Part shown: one piece after another, positions 19,090-34,000 of the stretch
Layout of the letters: the number at the start of each line of letters is the position of its first letter
How positions within the stretch are numbered: position 1 is the stretch's first letter
Program-made: the position numbers and the translations under genes
Assembly (NCBI GenBank): GCA_965153355.1
Contig: OZ231126.1
Location: forward strand, 111,848,001-111,912,000
Reading direction: 5' to 3'
Length of the DNA stretch: 64,000 nucleotides
Origin: Flaccisagitta enflata
Lineage: Eukaryota > Chaetognatha > Sagittoidea > Aphragmophora
Notes under the pieces: model-generated
Database searches by the model: none
The model's input: only the letters and a program-made list of their open reading frames with translations
What the model was told of the DNA's origin: nothing

Positions 19090-22000
19090 GCAGAAGGTCA
19101 AAATTGAGGAGAATTTAGGTTTATTTGGTGGATTTTTTCTTAAATTTTGGGTTCTTAAGAATGGTATTAAAGGTATTTTTAACTTGTTTACATGTTAGCA
19201 TGCTTACTTAGTCAAAAAATAAACAAACAAGCCTAAAAATACAGGTTTGATAATATCAAGATTCTCTTATAAGAAGGGAGACAATAGGGTGCATCTGAAA
19301 ATAAGGGGTATTATGAGCATTTTCAAAGCTGTGTCACAGTTGTAAAAATGCAACCACATTAATGATTTTTGGTGTGTGCATCCTCCTTGAACATTGTACT
19401 TTGACTACAAAATTGAATTTGGGGCTGAACTGCCTTCAAAATGACCAATTCACCCCTTTTACGTAGCACTACCTTCTCAAATACGGATTTTTGAAGCTTG
19501 ACAACCCAAATCCATCATCAATATATCCCAAAAATGAATTTTCCCAAGTTATCCTGAACTTGGGTTATGCTCATTAGATGCCACCAAAGGGATTTGGGCT
19601 AAAAAAATCCAAATCCACCAGTTTGATTTTTCCTGATATTGCCTACAAGCCAACTCAGCTACTTTTTGGGCAAATTTGCATAAATATTGTATATTACTTC
19701 CAATTGAGTTTTTTTGCGGTCAAGAACTCACAATCTAAGTCCGTAAAAACTATTTCAATCCACCTTACCAGCACTTCAGCTTAGGAGCCAACTCCAAAAA
19801 TTGCTACCCTACTCAACCTCTGGGCTCTGAACAAGATCTTATGTTTACCTAGTTCTAACTGATCATCGTGAGAGGTCACGAGGGGTGTTGTCTCCTGTCT
19901 TATTAAGAGGGGGTCACTATACATATTTTTAAGAACTGATCTGAAACCATCAGAAACTGAGAGAAAGAGAACTTGTAATGCTGAAAAACAAGATTTGGGG
20001 CATTTGCTAGACATACCAGGCCCAAAACAGGTCAAAATTGGCATGAAAAACACCTGTTTTGCTCTAATTTTGAGAAGGTCAAATTTGAGGAGAATTTAGG
20101 CTTTATTTGGTGGATTTTTCTCAAATTTTAGGTCCTATGAATGGTATTAAAGGTATTTTTAACTTGTTTACATGTTAGCATGCTTACTTAGTCAAAAAAT
20201 AAACAAACAAGCCAAAAAATACAGGTTTGATAATATCAAGATTCTCTTATAAGAAGGGAGACAATAGGGTGCATCTGAAAAATAAGGGGTATTTTGAGCA
20301 TTTTCAAAGCTGTGTCACAGTTGTAAAAATGCAACCACATTGATGATTTTGGTGTGCATCCTCCTTGAACATTGTACTTTGACTGCAAAATTGAATTTTG
20401 GGCTGAACTGCCTTCAAAATGACCAATCCATCCCTTTTACGTAGTACTACCTTCTCAAATACGGATTTTTGAAGCTTGACAACCCAAAATCCATCATCAA
20501 TATATCCAAAAAATGAATTTTCCCAAGTTATCCTGAACTTGGGTTATGCTCATTAGATGTTACTAAGGGATTTGGGCTAAAAACATCCAAATCCACCAGT
20601 TTGATTTTTCCTGATATTGCCTACAAGCCAACTCAGCTACTTTTTGGGCAAATTTGCATAAATATCATATTACTTCAATTGAGTTTTTTGAGTCAAATTC
20701 TACAATCTAAGTCCAAAAACTATTTCAATCCACTCATCAGCACTTCAGCTTAGGAGCCAACTCAAAAAATTGCTACCCTACTCAACCTCTGGGCTCAGAA
20801 CAAGATCTTATGTTTCCTAGTTCTAACTGATCAGCGTGAGAGGTCGCGAGGGGTGTTGTCTCCTGTCTTATTAAGAGGGGGTCACTATACATATTTTTAA
20901 GAACTGATCTGAAACCATCAGAAACTGAGAAAAAGAGAACTTGTAATGCTGAAAAACAAGATTTGGGCCATTTGCTAGACATACCAGGCCCAAAACAGGT
21001 TAAAATTGGCTTGAAAAACACCTGTTTTGCTCTAATATTGAGAAGGTCAAAATTGAGGAGAATTTAGGCTTTATTTGGTGGATTTTTCTCAAATTTTGGG
21101 TTCTATGAATGGTATTAAAGGTATTTTTAACTTGTTTACATGTTAGCATGCTTACTTAGTCAAAAAATAAACAAACAAGCCAAAAATACAGGTTTGATAA
21201 TATCAAGATTCTCTTATAAGAAGTGAGACAATAGGGTGCATCTGAAAATAAGGGGTATTTTGAGCATTTTCAAAGCTGTGTCACAGTTGTAAAAAAAGCA
21301 CATTGATGATTTTTGGTGTGCATCCTCCTTGAACATTGTACTTTGACTACAAAATTGAATTTTGGGCTGAACTGCCTTCAAAATGACCAATTCACCCCTT
21401 TTACGTAGTACTACCTTCTCAAATACGGATTTTTGAAGCTTGACAACCCAAAATCCATCATCAATATATCCAAAAAATGAATTTTCCCAAGTTATCCTGA
21501 ACTTGGGTTATGCTCATTAGATGTTACTAAAGGGATTTGGGCTAAAAAAATCCAAATCCACCAGTTTGATTTTTCCTGATATTGCCTACAAGCCAACTCA
21601 GCTACTTTTTGGGCAAATTTGCATAAATATTGTATATTACTTCCAATTGAGTTTTTTTGCGGTCAAATTCTACAATCTAAGTCCAAAAACTATTTCAATC
21701 CACTCATCAGCACTTCAGCTTAGGAGCCAACTTAAAAAATTGCTACCCTACTCAACCTCTGGGCTCTGAACAAGATCTTATGTTTTCCTAGTTCTAACTG
21801 ATCAGCGTGAGAGGTCGCTAGGGGTGTTGTCTCCTGTCTTATTAAGAGGGGTTCAATATACATATTTTGAAGAACTGATCTGTGTTCATCAGAAACTGAG
21901 AAAAAGAGAACTTGTAATGTTGAAAAAAAAGATTTGGGCCATTTGCCAGACATACCAGGCCCAAAACAGGTCAAAATTGGCTTGAAAAACACCTGTTTTG

Positions 22001-25000
22001 CTCTAATTTTTAGAAGGTCAAAATTGAGGAGAATTTAGGCTTTATTTGGTGGATTTTTCTCAAATTTTGGGTTCTATGAATGGTATTAAAGGTATTTTTA
22101 ACTTGTTTACATGTTAGCATGCTTACCGAGTCAGAAAATAAACAAACAAGCCAAAAAATACAGGCTTGATAATATCAAGATTCTCTTATAAGAAGGGAGA
22201 CAATAGGGTGCATCTGAAAAATAAGGGGCATTTTGAGCATTTTCATAGCTGTGTCACAGTTGTAAAAATGCAAGCACATTAATGATTTTTGGTGTGCATC
22301 CTCCTTGAACATTGTACTTTGACTGCAAAATTGAATTTTGGGCTGAACTGCCTTCAAAATGACCAATTCACCCCTTTACGTAGTACCACCTTCCCAAATA
22401 CGGATTTTTGAAGCTTGACAACCCAAAATCCATCATCAATATATCCAATAATGAATTTTCCCATGCTATCCTGAACTTGGGTTATGCTTAATAGATGTTA
22501 CTAAAGGGATTTGGGCTAAAAAATCCAACTCCACCAGTTTGATTTTTCCTGATATTGCCTACAAGCCAACTCAGCTACTTTTGGGCAAATTTGCATAAAT
22601 ATTGTATATTACTTCCAATTGAGTTTTTTGCAGTCACCCTCTACACTCCTAAGTCCAAAACTATTTCAATCCACTCATCAGCACTTCAGCTTAGGAGCCA
22701 ACTTAAAAAATTGCTACCCTACTCAACCTCTGGGCTCAGAACAAGATCTTATGTTTTCCTAGTTCTAACTGATTAGCGTGAGAGGTCGCGAGGGGTGTTG
22801 TCTCCTGTCTTATTAAGAGGGGGTCACTATACATATTTTTAAGAACTGATCTGAAACCATCAGAAACTGAGAAAAAGAGAACTTGTAATGCTGAAAACAA
22901 GATTTGGGCCATTTGCTAGACATACCAGGCCCAAAACAGGTCAAAATTGGCTTGAAAACACTATGTTTTGGCTCTAATTCTGAGAAGGTCAAAATTGAGG
23001 AGAATTTAGGCTTTATTTGGTGGATTTTTCTCAAATTTGGGGTTCTATGAATGGTATTAAAGGTATTTTTAACTTGTTTACATGTTAGCATGCTTACTTA
23101 GTCAAAAAATAAAAAAACAAGCCAAAAAATACAGGCTTGATAATATCAAGATTCTCTTATAAGAAGGGAGTCAATAGGGTGCATCTGAAAAATAAGGGGT
23201 ATTTTGAGCATTTTCAAAGCTGTGTCACAGTTGTAAAAATGCAAGCACATTTATGATTTTGGTGTGCATCCTCCTTGAACATTGTACTTTGACTACAAAA
23301 TTGAATTTTGGGCTGAACTGCCTTCAAAATGACCAATTCACCCCTATTACGTAGCACTACCTTTCAATACGGTGATTTTTGAAGCTTGACAAACCCAACC
23401 ATCATCAATATATCCAAATGAATTTTCCCAAGTTATCCTGAACTTGGGTTAAGTTTATTAGATGTTACTAAAGGGATTTGAGCTAGAAAAATCCAAATCC
23501 ACCAGTTTGTATTTTCCTGACATTGCCAACAAGCCAACTCAGCTCCTTTTTGATTAAATTTGCATAAATATTGTATATTACTTCCAATTGAGTTTTTTGT
23601 GTCAAATTCTACAATCTAAGTCCAAAAACTATTTCAATCCACTCATCAGCACTTCAGCGTAGGAGCCAACTCTAAAAATTGCTACCCTACTCAACCTCTG
23701 GGCTCTGAACAAGATCTTATGTTTCCAAGTTCTAACTGATCAGCGTGAGAGGTCATGAGGGAAGTTGTCTCCTGTCTTATTAAGAGGGGGTCACTATACA
23801 TATATTTAAGAACTGATCTGAAACCATCAGAAACTGAGAAAAAGAGAACTTGTAATGTTGAAAAACAAGATTTGGGCCATTTGCCAGACATACCAGGCCC
23901 AAAACAGGTCAAAATTGGCTTGAAAAACACCTGTTTTTCTCTAATTTTGAGAAGGTCAAAATTGAGGAGAATTTAGGCTGATGGTAGATTTTTCTCAAAT
24001 TTTGGGTTCTATGAATGGTGTTAAAGGTATTTTTAACTTGTTTACATGTTAGCATGCTTACTTTGTAAAAAAATAAACAAACAAGCCAAAAATACAGGTT
24101 TGATAATATCAAGATTCTCTTATAAGAAGGGAGACAATAGGGTGCATCTGAAAGATTAGAGGTATTTTGAGCATTTTCAAAGTTGTGTCACTGCTGTAAA
24201 AATGCAACCACATTGACGATTTTTGGTGTGCATCCTCCTTGAACTTTGTACTTTGCCTAGAAAAAATGAATTTTGGGCTGAACTGCCTGTAAAATGACCT
24301 AGCACTACCTTCTCAAATACGGATTTTTGAAGCTTGACAACCCAAAATCTATCATCAATATATCCAAATAATGAATTTTCCCATGTTATCCTGAACTTGG
24401 GCTATGCTCATTAGATGCTGCTAAAGGGATTTGGGCTCAAAAATCCAAATCCACCAGTTTGATTTTTCCTGATATTGCCTACAAGCCAACTCAGCTACTT
24501 TTTGGGCAAATTTGCATAAATATTGTATATTACTTCCAATTGAGTTTTTTTGCGGTCAAATTCTAAAATCTAAGTCCAAAAACTATTTCAATCCACTCAT
24601 CAGCACTTCAGCTTAGGAGCTAACTCATAAAATTGATACCCTACTCAACCTCTGGGCTCAGAACAAGATCTTATGTTTTCCTAGTCCTAACTGATCTGCG
24701 TGAGAGGTCGATAGGGATGGTGTCTCCTGTCTTACTAAGAGGGGGTCAATATACATAATTTTAAGAACTGATCTGAAACCATCAGAAACTGAGAAAAAGA
24801 GAACTTGTAATGCTGAAAAACAAGATTTGGGCCATTTGCTAGACATACCAGGCCCTAAAAAGGCCAAAATTGGCTTGAAAAACACCTGTTTTGCTCTAAT
24901 TTTGAGAAGGTCAAAATTGAGGAGAATTTTGGCTTTATTTGGTGGATTTTTCTCAAATTTTGGGTTCTATGAATGGTATTAAAGGTATTTTTAACTTGTT

Positions 25001-28000
25001 TACATGTTAGCATGCTTACTTAGTCAAAAAATAAACAAACAAGCCAAAAAATACAGGTTTGATACATATCAAGATTCTCTATAAGAAGGGAAGACAATAG
25101 GGTGCAGTCTGAAACATTAGGGGGTATTTTGAGCATTTTCAAAGCTGTGTCACAGTTGTAAAAATGCAACCACATTGATGATTTTTGGTGTGCATCCTCC
25201 TTGAACATTGTACTTTGACTGCAAAATTGAATTTTGGGCTGAACTGCCTTCAAAATGACCAATCCACCCCTTTTACGTAGCACTACCTTCTCAAATACGG
25301 ATTTTTGAAGCTTGACAACCCAAAATCCATCATCAATATATCCAAAAAATGAATTTTCCCAAGTTATCCTGAACTTAGGTTATGCTCATTAGATGTTACT
25401 AAAGGGATTTGGGCTAAAAATATCCAAATCCACCAGTTTGATTTTTCCTGATATTGCCTACAAGCCAACTCAGCTACTTTTTGGGCAAATTTGCATAAAT
25501 ATCGTATATTACTTCCAATTGAGTTTTTTGCGGTCAAATTCTACAATCTAAGTCCAAAACTATTTCAATCCACTCATCAGCACTTCAGCTTAGGAGCCAA
25601 CTTAAAAATTTGCTACCCTACTCAACCTCTGGGCTCAGAACAAGATCTTATGTTTTCCTAGTTCTTAACTGACTGTAGCTGGAGAGGTCTCGAGGGGTGT
25701 TGTCTCCTGTCTTATTAAGAGGTGGTCACTATAGTTACTTTTAAGAACTGATCTGAAACCATCAGAAACTGAGAAAAAGAGAACTTGTAATGCTGAAAAC
25801 AAGATTTGGGCTACTTGTTAGACATACTAGTACCTAAACAGGCCAAAAGTGGCTTGAAACACCTGTTTTGCTCTAATATTGAGAAGGCCAGCACTGAGGA
25901 GACTTAGGCTTTATTTGGTGGATTTTTCCCAAATTTTGGGTTCTATGAATGGTATTAAAGGTATTTTTAACTTGTTTACATGTTAGCATGCTTACTTAGT
26001 CAAAAAATAAACAAACAAGCCAAAAAATACAGGTTTGATAATATCAAGATTCTCTATAAGAAGGGAAGACAATAGGCAGCACCTGAAAATACAGGCATAT
26101 GAGCATTTCAGCTGTGTCACAGTTGTAAAAATGCACCACATTAATGATTTTTGGTGTGCATCCTCCTTGAACATTGTACTTTGACTACAAATTGAATTTT
26201 GGGCTGAACTGCCTTCAAAATGACCAATTCACCCCTTTTACGTAGCACTACCTTCTCAAATACGGATTTTTGAAGCTTGACAACCCAAAATCCATCATCA
26301 ATATATCCAAAAAATGAATTTTCCCAAGTTATCCTGGACCTTGGGTTATGCTCATTAGATGTTACTAAAGGGATTTGGGCTAAAAATCCAAATCCACCAG
26401 TTTGATTTTTCCTGATATTGCCTACAAGCCAACTCAGCTACTTTTGGGCAAATTTGCATAAATATTGTATATTACTTCCAATTGAGTTTTTTGCGGTCAA
26501 ATTCTACAATCTAAGTCCAAAAACTATTTCAATCCACTCATCAGCACTTCAGCTTAGGAGCCAACTTAAAAAATTGCTACCCTACTCAACCTCTGGGCTC
26601 AGAACAAGATCTTATGTTTCCTAGTTCTAACTGATCAGCGTGAGAGGTCACAGAGGGTTGGTCTCCTGTCTTATTAAGAGGGGGTCACTATACATATTTT
26701 TAAGAACTGATCTGAAACCATCAGAAACTGAGAAAAAGAGAACTTGTAATGCTGAAAAACAAGATTTGGGCCATTTGCTAGACATACCAGGCCCAAAACA
26801 GGTTAAAATTGGCTTGAAAAACACCTGTTTTGCTCTAATATTGAGAAGGTCAAAATTGAGGAGAATTTAGGCTTTATTTGGTGGATTTTTCTCAAATTTT
26901 GGGTTCTATGAATGGTATTAAAGGTATTTTTAACTTGTTTACATGTTAGCATGCTTACTTAGTCAAAAAATAAACAAACAAGCCAAAAAATACAGGTTTG
27001 ATAATATCAAGATTCTCTTATAAGAAGGGAGACAATAGGGTGCATCTGAAAAATAAGGGGTATTATGAGCATTTTCAAAGCTGTGTCACAGTTGTAAAAA
27101 TGCAACCACATTAATGATTTTGGTGTGCATCCTCCTTGAACATTGTACTTTGACTGCAAAATTGAATTTTGGGCTGAACTGCCTTCAAAATGACCAATTC
27201 ACCCCTTTTACGTAGCACTACCTTCTCAAATACGGATTTTTGAAGCTTGACAACCCAAAATCCATCATCAATATATCCAAAAAATGAATTTTCCCAAGTT
27301 ATCCTGAACTTGGGTTATGCTTATTAGATGTTACTAAAGGGATTTGGGCTAAAAAAATCCAAATCCACCAGTTTGATTTTTCCTGATATTGCCTACAAGC
27401 CATTTGGTTGTAACAACTCTGAAGCATTTTTGGGCAAATTTGCATAAATATTGTATATTATCAATTGAGTTTCTTTATGGTCAAATTCTACAATCTAAGT
27501 CCAAAACTATTTTCAATCCACTCATCAGCACTTCAGCTAGGAGCCGACTCAAAATTGCTACCTTACTTTCAACCTCTGGGCTCAGAACAAGATCTTATGT
27601 TTTCCTAGTTCTAACTGATCAGCGTGAGAGGCCGTTAGTGAAGTTGTCTCCTGCCTTATTAAGAGGGGGTCAATATACATATTTTTAAGAACTGATCTGA
27701 AACCATCAGAAACTGAGAAAAAGAGAACTTGTAATGCTGAAAAACAAGATTTGGGGCATTTGCTAGACATACCAGGCCTAAAATAGGTCAAAATTGGCTT
27801 GAAAAACACCTGGTTTGCTCTAATTTTGAGAAGGTCAAAATTGAGGAGAATTTAGGCTTTATTTGGTGGATTTTTCTCAAATTTGGGGTTCTATGAATGG
27901 TATTAAAGGTATTTTTAACTTGTTTACATGTTAGCATGCTTACTTAGTCAAAAAATAAACAAACAAGCCAAAAATACAGGTTTGATAATATCAAGATTCT

Positions 28001-31000
28001 CTTATAAGAAGGGAGACAATAGGGTGCATCTGAAAAATGTTGGTATTTGGAGCATTTTCAAAGCTGTGTCACAGTTGTAAAAATGCAACCACATTACTGA
28101 TTTTTGGTGTGCATCCTCCTTGAACATTGTACTTTGACTGCAAATTTGAATTTTGGGCTGAACTGCCTTCAAAATGACCAATTCACCCCTTTTACGTAGG
28201 ACTACCTTCTCAAATACGGATTTTTGAAGCTTGACAACTCAAAATCCATCATCAATATATCCTATAATGAATTTTCCCTAGTTATCCTGAACTTAGGTTA
28301 TGCTCATTGGATGTCACTAAAGGGATTTGGGCTATAAAAATCCAAATCCACCAGTTTGATTTTTCCTGACATTGCCTACAAGCCAACTCAGCTACTTTTT
28401 GGGCAAATTTGCATAAATATCGTATATTACTTCCAATTACTTCCAATTGAGTTCTTTTATGTCAAATTCCTATCCAAGTCCAAAACTATTTCAATCCACT
28501 CATCAGCACTTCAGCTTAGGAGCCAACTCAAAAAATTGCTACCCTACTCAACCTCTGGGCTCAGAACAAGATCTTATGTTTACCTAGTTCTAACTGATCA
28601 GCGTGAGAGGTCGTGAGGGGTGTTGTCTCCTGTCTTATTAAGAGGGGGTCACTATACATATTTTTAAGAACTGATCTGAAACCATCAGAAACTGAGAAAG
28701 AGAGACTGTAATGTTGAAACAAGATTTGGGCCATCGGTTGTGACATACCAGGCCAAAACAGGTCAAAATTGGCTTGAAAAACACCTGTTTTGCTCTAATT
28801 TTGAGAAGGTCAAAATTGAGGAGAATTTAGGCTTTATTTGGTGGATTTTTCTCAAATTTTGGGTTCTATGAATGGTATTAAAGGTATTTTTAACTTGTTT
28901 ACATGTTAGCATGCTTACTTAGTCAAAAAATAAACAAACAAGCCAAAAAATATAGGTTTGATAATATCAAGATTCTCTTATAGAAGGGAGATATAAGAGG
29001 GGTAGAATCTGAAAATAAGGGGTATTATGAGCATTTTCAATTGTAAGGTCACAGTAAAAATGTAACCACATTAATGATTTTTGGTGTGCATCCTCCTTGA
29101 ACATTGTACTTTGACTACAAAATTGAATTTTGGGCTGAACTGCCCTCAAAATGACCAATTCACCCCTTTTACGTAGTACTACCTTCTCAAATACGGATTT
29201 TTGAGGCTTGACAACCCAAAATCCATCATCAATATATCCAAAATATGAATTTTCCCAAGTTATCCTGAACTTGGGATATGCTCATTAGATGTTAATAAAG
29301 GGATTTGGGCTAAAAAAATCCAAATCCACCAGTTTGATTTTTCCTGACATTGCCTACAAGCCAACTCAGCTACTTTTTGGGCAAATTTACATAAATATTG
29401 TATATTACTTCCAATTGAGTTTTTTGCGGTCCAATTCTACAATCTAAGTCCAAAAACTATTTCAATCCACTCATCAGCACTTCAGCTTAGGAGCCAACTT
29501 AAAAATTGCTACCCTACTCAACCTCTAGGCTCAGAACAAGATCTTATGTTTTCCTAGTTCTAACTGATCAGCGTGAGAGGTCGCGAGGGGTGTTGTCTCC
29601 TGTCTTATTAAGAGGGGGTCACTATACATATTTTTAAGAACTGATCTGAAACCATCAGAAACTGAGAAAAAGAGAACTTGTAATGCTGGAAAACAAGATT
29701 TGGGCCATTTGCTAGACATACCAGGCCCAAAACAGGTCAAAATTGGCTTGAAAACACCTGTTTTGCTCTAATTTTGAGAAGGTCAAAATTGAGGAGAATT
29801 TAGGCTTATTTGGTGGATTTTTCAAATTTTGGGTTCTATGAATGGTATTAAAGGTATTTTTGTCCTGTTTACATGTTAGCATGCTTACCTAGTCAAAAAA
29901 TAAACAAACAAGCCAAAAAATACAGGCTTCTGATAATATCACATTCTCTTATAAGAAGGGAGACAATAGGGTGTGATCGAAAATAAGGGGTATAGAGCAT
30001 TTAAAGCTGTGTCATTAGCAAAATGCAACCACATTACTGATTTGTATCCTGAACATTGTACTTTGATCAAAACATTGAATTTGGGCTGAACTGCCTTCAA
30101 AATGACCAATTCACCCCTTTTACGTAGCACTACCTTCTCAAATACGGATTTTTGAAGCTGGACAACCCAAAATCCATCATCAATATATCCAAAAATGAAT
30201 TTTCCCAAGTTATCCTGAACTTAGGCTATGCTCATTAGATGTTACTAAAGGGATTTGGGCTATAAAAATCCAAATCCACCAGTTTGATTTTTCCTGATAT
30301 TGCCTACAAGCCAACTCAGCTACTTTTTGGGCAAATTTGCATAAATATCGTATATTACTTCCAATTGAGTTTTTTGCGGTCAAATTCTACAATCTAAGTC
30401 CAAAAACTATTTCAATCCACTCATCAGCACTTCAGCTTAGGAGCCAACTTAAAAATTACAATTCTACTCAACTTCACTAGAACAAGATCTTATGTTTTCC
30501 TAGTTCTAACTTATCATCGTGAGAGGCCGTGAGGTGCGTTGTCTCCTGTCTTATTAAGAGGGGGGTCACTATACATATTTTTAAGAACTGATCTGAAACC
30601 ATCAGAAACTGAGAAAAAGAGAACTTGTAATGCTGAAAAACAAGATTTGGGCCATTTGTTTGATATACCAGGCCCAAAACAGGTCAAAATTGGCTTGAAA
30701 AACACCTGTTTTGCTCTAATTTTGAGAAGGTCAAAATTGAGGAGAATTTAGGCTTTATTTGGTGGATTTTTCTAAATTTTGGGTTCTAGGAATGGTATTA
30801 AAGGTATTTTTAACTTGTTTACATGTTAGCATGCTTACTTAGTCAAAAAAAAAACAAATAAGCCAAAAAATACAGGTTTGATAATATCAAGATTCTCTAT
30901 AAGAAGGGAGACAATAGGGTGCATCTGAAAATGAGTGGTATTATGAGCATTTTCAAAGCTGTGTCACAGTTGTAAAATTGCAACCACATTAATGATTTTT

Positions 31001-34000
31001 GGTGTGCATCCTCCTTGAACATTGTACTTTGACTACAAAATTGAATTTTGGGCTGAACTGCCTTCAAAATGACCAATTCACCCCTTTTACGTAGCACTAC
31101 CTTCTCCAATACGGATTTTTGAAGCTTGACAACCCAAAAACCATCATCAATATATCCAAAAATGAATTTTCCCAAGTTATCCTGAACTTAGGTTATGCTC
31201 ATTAGATGTTACTAAAGGGATTTGGGCTATAAAAATCCAAATCCACCAGTTTGATTTTTCCTGGTATTGCCTACAAGCCAACTCAGCTACTTTTTGGGCA
31301 AATTTGCACAAATATTGTATATTACTTCCAATTGAGTTTTTTTTATGTCAAATTATACAATCTAAGTCCAAAACTATTTCAATCCACTCATCAGCACTTC
31401 TGCTTAGGAGCCAACTTAAAAAATTGCCACCCTACTCAACCTCTGGGCTCAGAACAAGATCTTATGTTTTCCTAGTTCTAACTGATCAGCTTGAGAGGTC
31501 GCGAGGGGTGTTGTCTCCTGTCTTATTAAGAGGGGGTCTCTATACATATTTTTAAGAACTGATCTGAAACCATCAGAAACTGAGAAAAAGAGAACTTGTA
31601 ATGCTGAAAAACAAGATTTTGGCCATTTGCTAGACATACCAGGCCCAAAACAGGTCAAATGGCTTTGAAAAACACCTGTTTTGCTCTCTAATTTTGAGAA
31701 GGTCAAATTGAGGAGAATTTAGGCTTTATTTTGTGATTTTCTCAAAATTTGGGTTCTATGAATGGTATTAAAGGTATTTTTAACTTGTTTACATGTTAGC
31801 ATGCTTACTTAGTCAAAAATAAACAAACAAGCCAAAAAATACAGGCTTGATAATATCAAGATTCTCTTATAAGAAGGGAGACAATAGGGTGCATCTGAAA
31901 ATAAGGGGTATTATGAGCATTTTCAAAGCTGTGTCACAGTTGTAAAAATGCAACCACATTAATGATTTTTGGTGTGCATCCTCCTTGAACATTGTACTTT
32001 GACTGCGAAATTGAATTTTGGGCTGAACTGCCTTCAAAATGACCAATTCACCCCTTTTACGTAGCACTACCTTCTCAAATACGGATTTTGAAGCTTGACA
32101 ACCTAAAATCTATCATCAACATATCAAAAAAATGAATTTTCCCAAGGTATCCTGAACTTGGGTTATATTCATTAGATGTTACTAAAGGGATTTGGGCTAA
32201 AAAAATCCAAATACACCAGGTTTGATTTTCCTGATATTGCCCACACAGAAGCCAATCTCAGCTACTTTTGGGCAAATTTGCATAAATATTGTATATTACC
32301 TTCCAATTGAGTTTTTTGCTGTCAAATTCTACAATCTAAGTCCAAAAACTATTTCAATCCACTCATCAGCACTTCAGCTTAGGAGCCAACTTAAAAATTG
32401 CTACCCTACTCAACCTCTGGGCTCAGAACAAGATCTTATGTTTTCCTAGTTCTAACTGATCAGCGTGAGAGGTCACGAGGGGTGTTTGCCCTTGTCTTAT
32501 TAAGAGAGGTCACCATATATATTTTTAAGAACTGATCTGAAACCATCAGAAACTGAGAAAAAGAGAACTTGTACGTTAAAAACAAGATTTTAAATATTTG
32601 CTAGACATACCAGGCCCAAAACAGGTCAAAATTGGCTTGAAAAACACCTGTTTTGCTCTAATTTTGAGAAGGTCAAAATTGAGGAGAATCTAGGCTTTAT
32701 TTGGTGGATTTTTCTCAAATTTTGGGTTCTATGAATGGTATTTTAGAAGGCTTTTAACTTTTTTTACATGTTAGCATGCTTACTTAGTCAAAAATAAACA
32801 AACAAGCTAAAAATACAGGTTTGATAATATCAAGATTCTCTTATAAGAAGGGAGACAATAGGGTGCATCTGAAAAATAAGGGGTATTATGAGCATTTTCA
32901 AAGCTGTGTCACAGTTGTAAAAATGCAACCACATTAATGATTTTTGGTGTGCATCCTCCTTGAACATTGTACTTTGACTGCAAAATTGAATTTTGGGCTG
33001 AACTGCCTTCAAAATGACCAATTCACCCCCTTTACGTAGCACTACCTTCTCAAATACGGATTTTTGAAGCTTGACAACCCAAAATCCATCATCAATATAT
33101 CCAAAAATGAATTTTCCCAAGTTATCCTGAACTTAGGTTATGCTCATTAGATGTTACTAAAGGGATTTGGGATAAAAAAATCCAAATCCACCAGTTTGAT
33201 TTTTCCTGATATTGCCTACAAGCCAACTCAGCTACTTTTTGGGCAAATTTGCATAAATATTGTATATTACTTCCAATTGAGTTTTTTTTGATGTCAAATT
33301 CTACAATCTAAGTCCAAAAACTATTTCAATCCACTCATCAGCACTTCAGCTTAGGAGCCAACTCTAAAATTGCTACCCTACTCAACCTCTAGGCCCAGAA
33401 CAAGATCTTATGTTTTCCTAGTTCTAACTGATCAGCGTGAGAGGTTTCGAGGGGTGTTGTCTCCTGTCTTATTAAGAGGGGTGCACTATACATATTTTTA
33501 AGAACTGATCTGAAACCATCAGAAACTGAGAAAAAGAGAACTTGTAATGTTGAAAAACAAGATTTGGGCCATTTGCTAGACATACCAGGCCCAAAACAGG
33601 TCAAATTGGCTTGAAAAACACCTGTTTGCTCTCTCTAATTTTGAGAAGGTCAAAATTGAGGAGAATTTAGGCTTTATTTGGTGGATTTTTTTCAAATTTT
33701 GGGTTCTATGAATTGTATTAAAGGTATTTTTAACTTGTTTACATGTTAGCATGCTTACTTAGTCAAAAATAAACAAACAAGCCAAAAAATACAGGTTTGA
33801 TAATACGCACTTTCTTATAAGGACAATAGGGTGCATCTGAAAATAAGGGGTATTATGAGCATTTTCAAAGCTGTGTCACAGTTGTAAAAATGTAACCACA
33901 TTAATGATTTTTGGTGTGCATCCTCCTTGAACATTGTACTTTGACTGCAAAATTGAATTTTGGGCTGAACTGCCTTCAAAATGACCAATTCACCCTTTTA

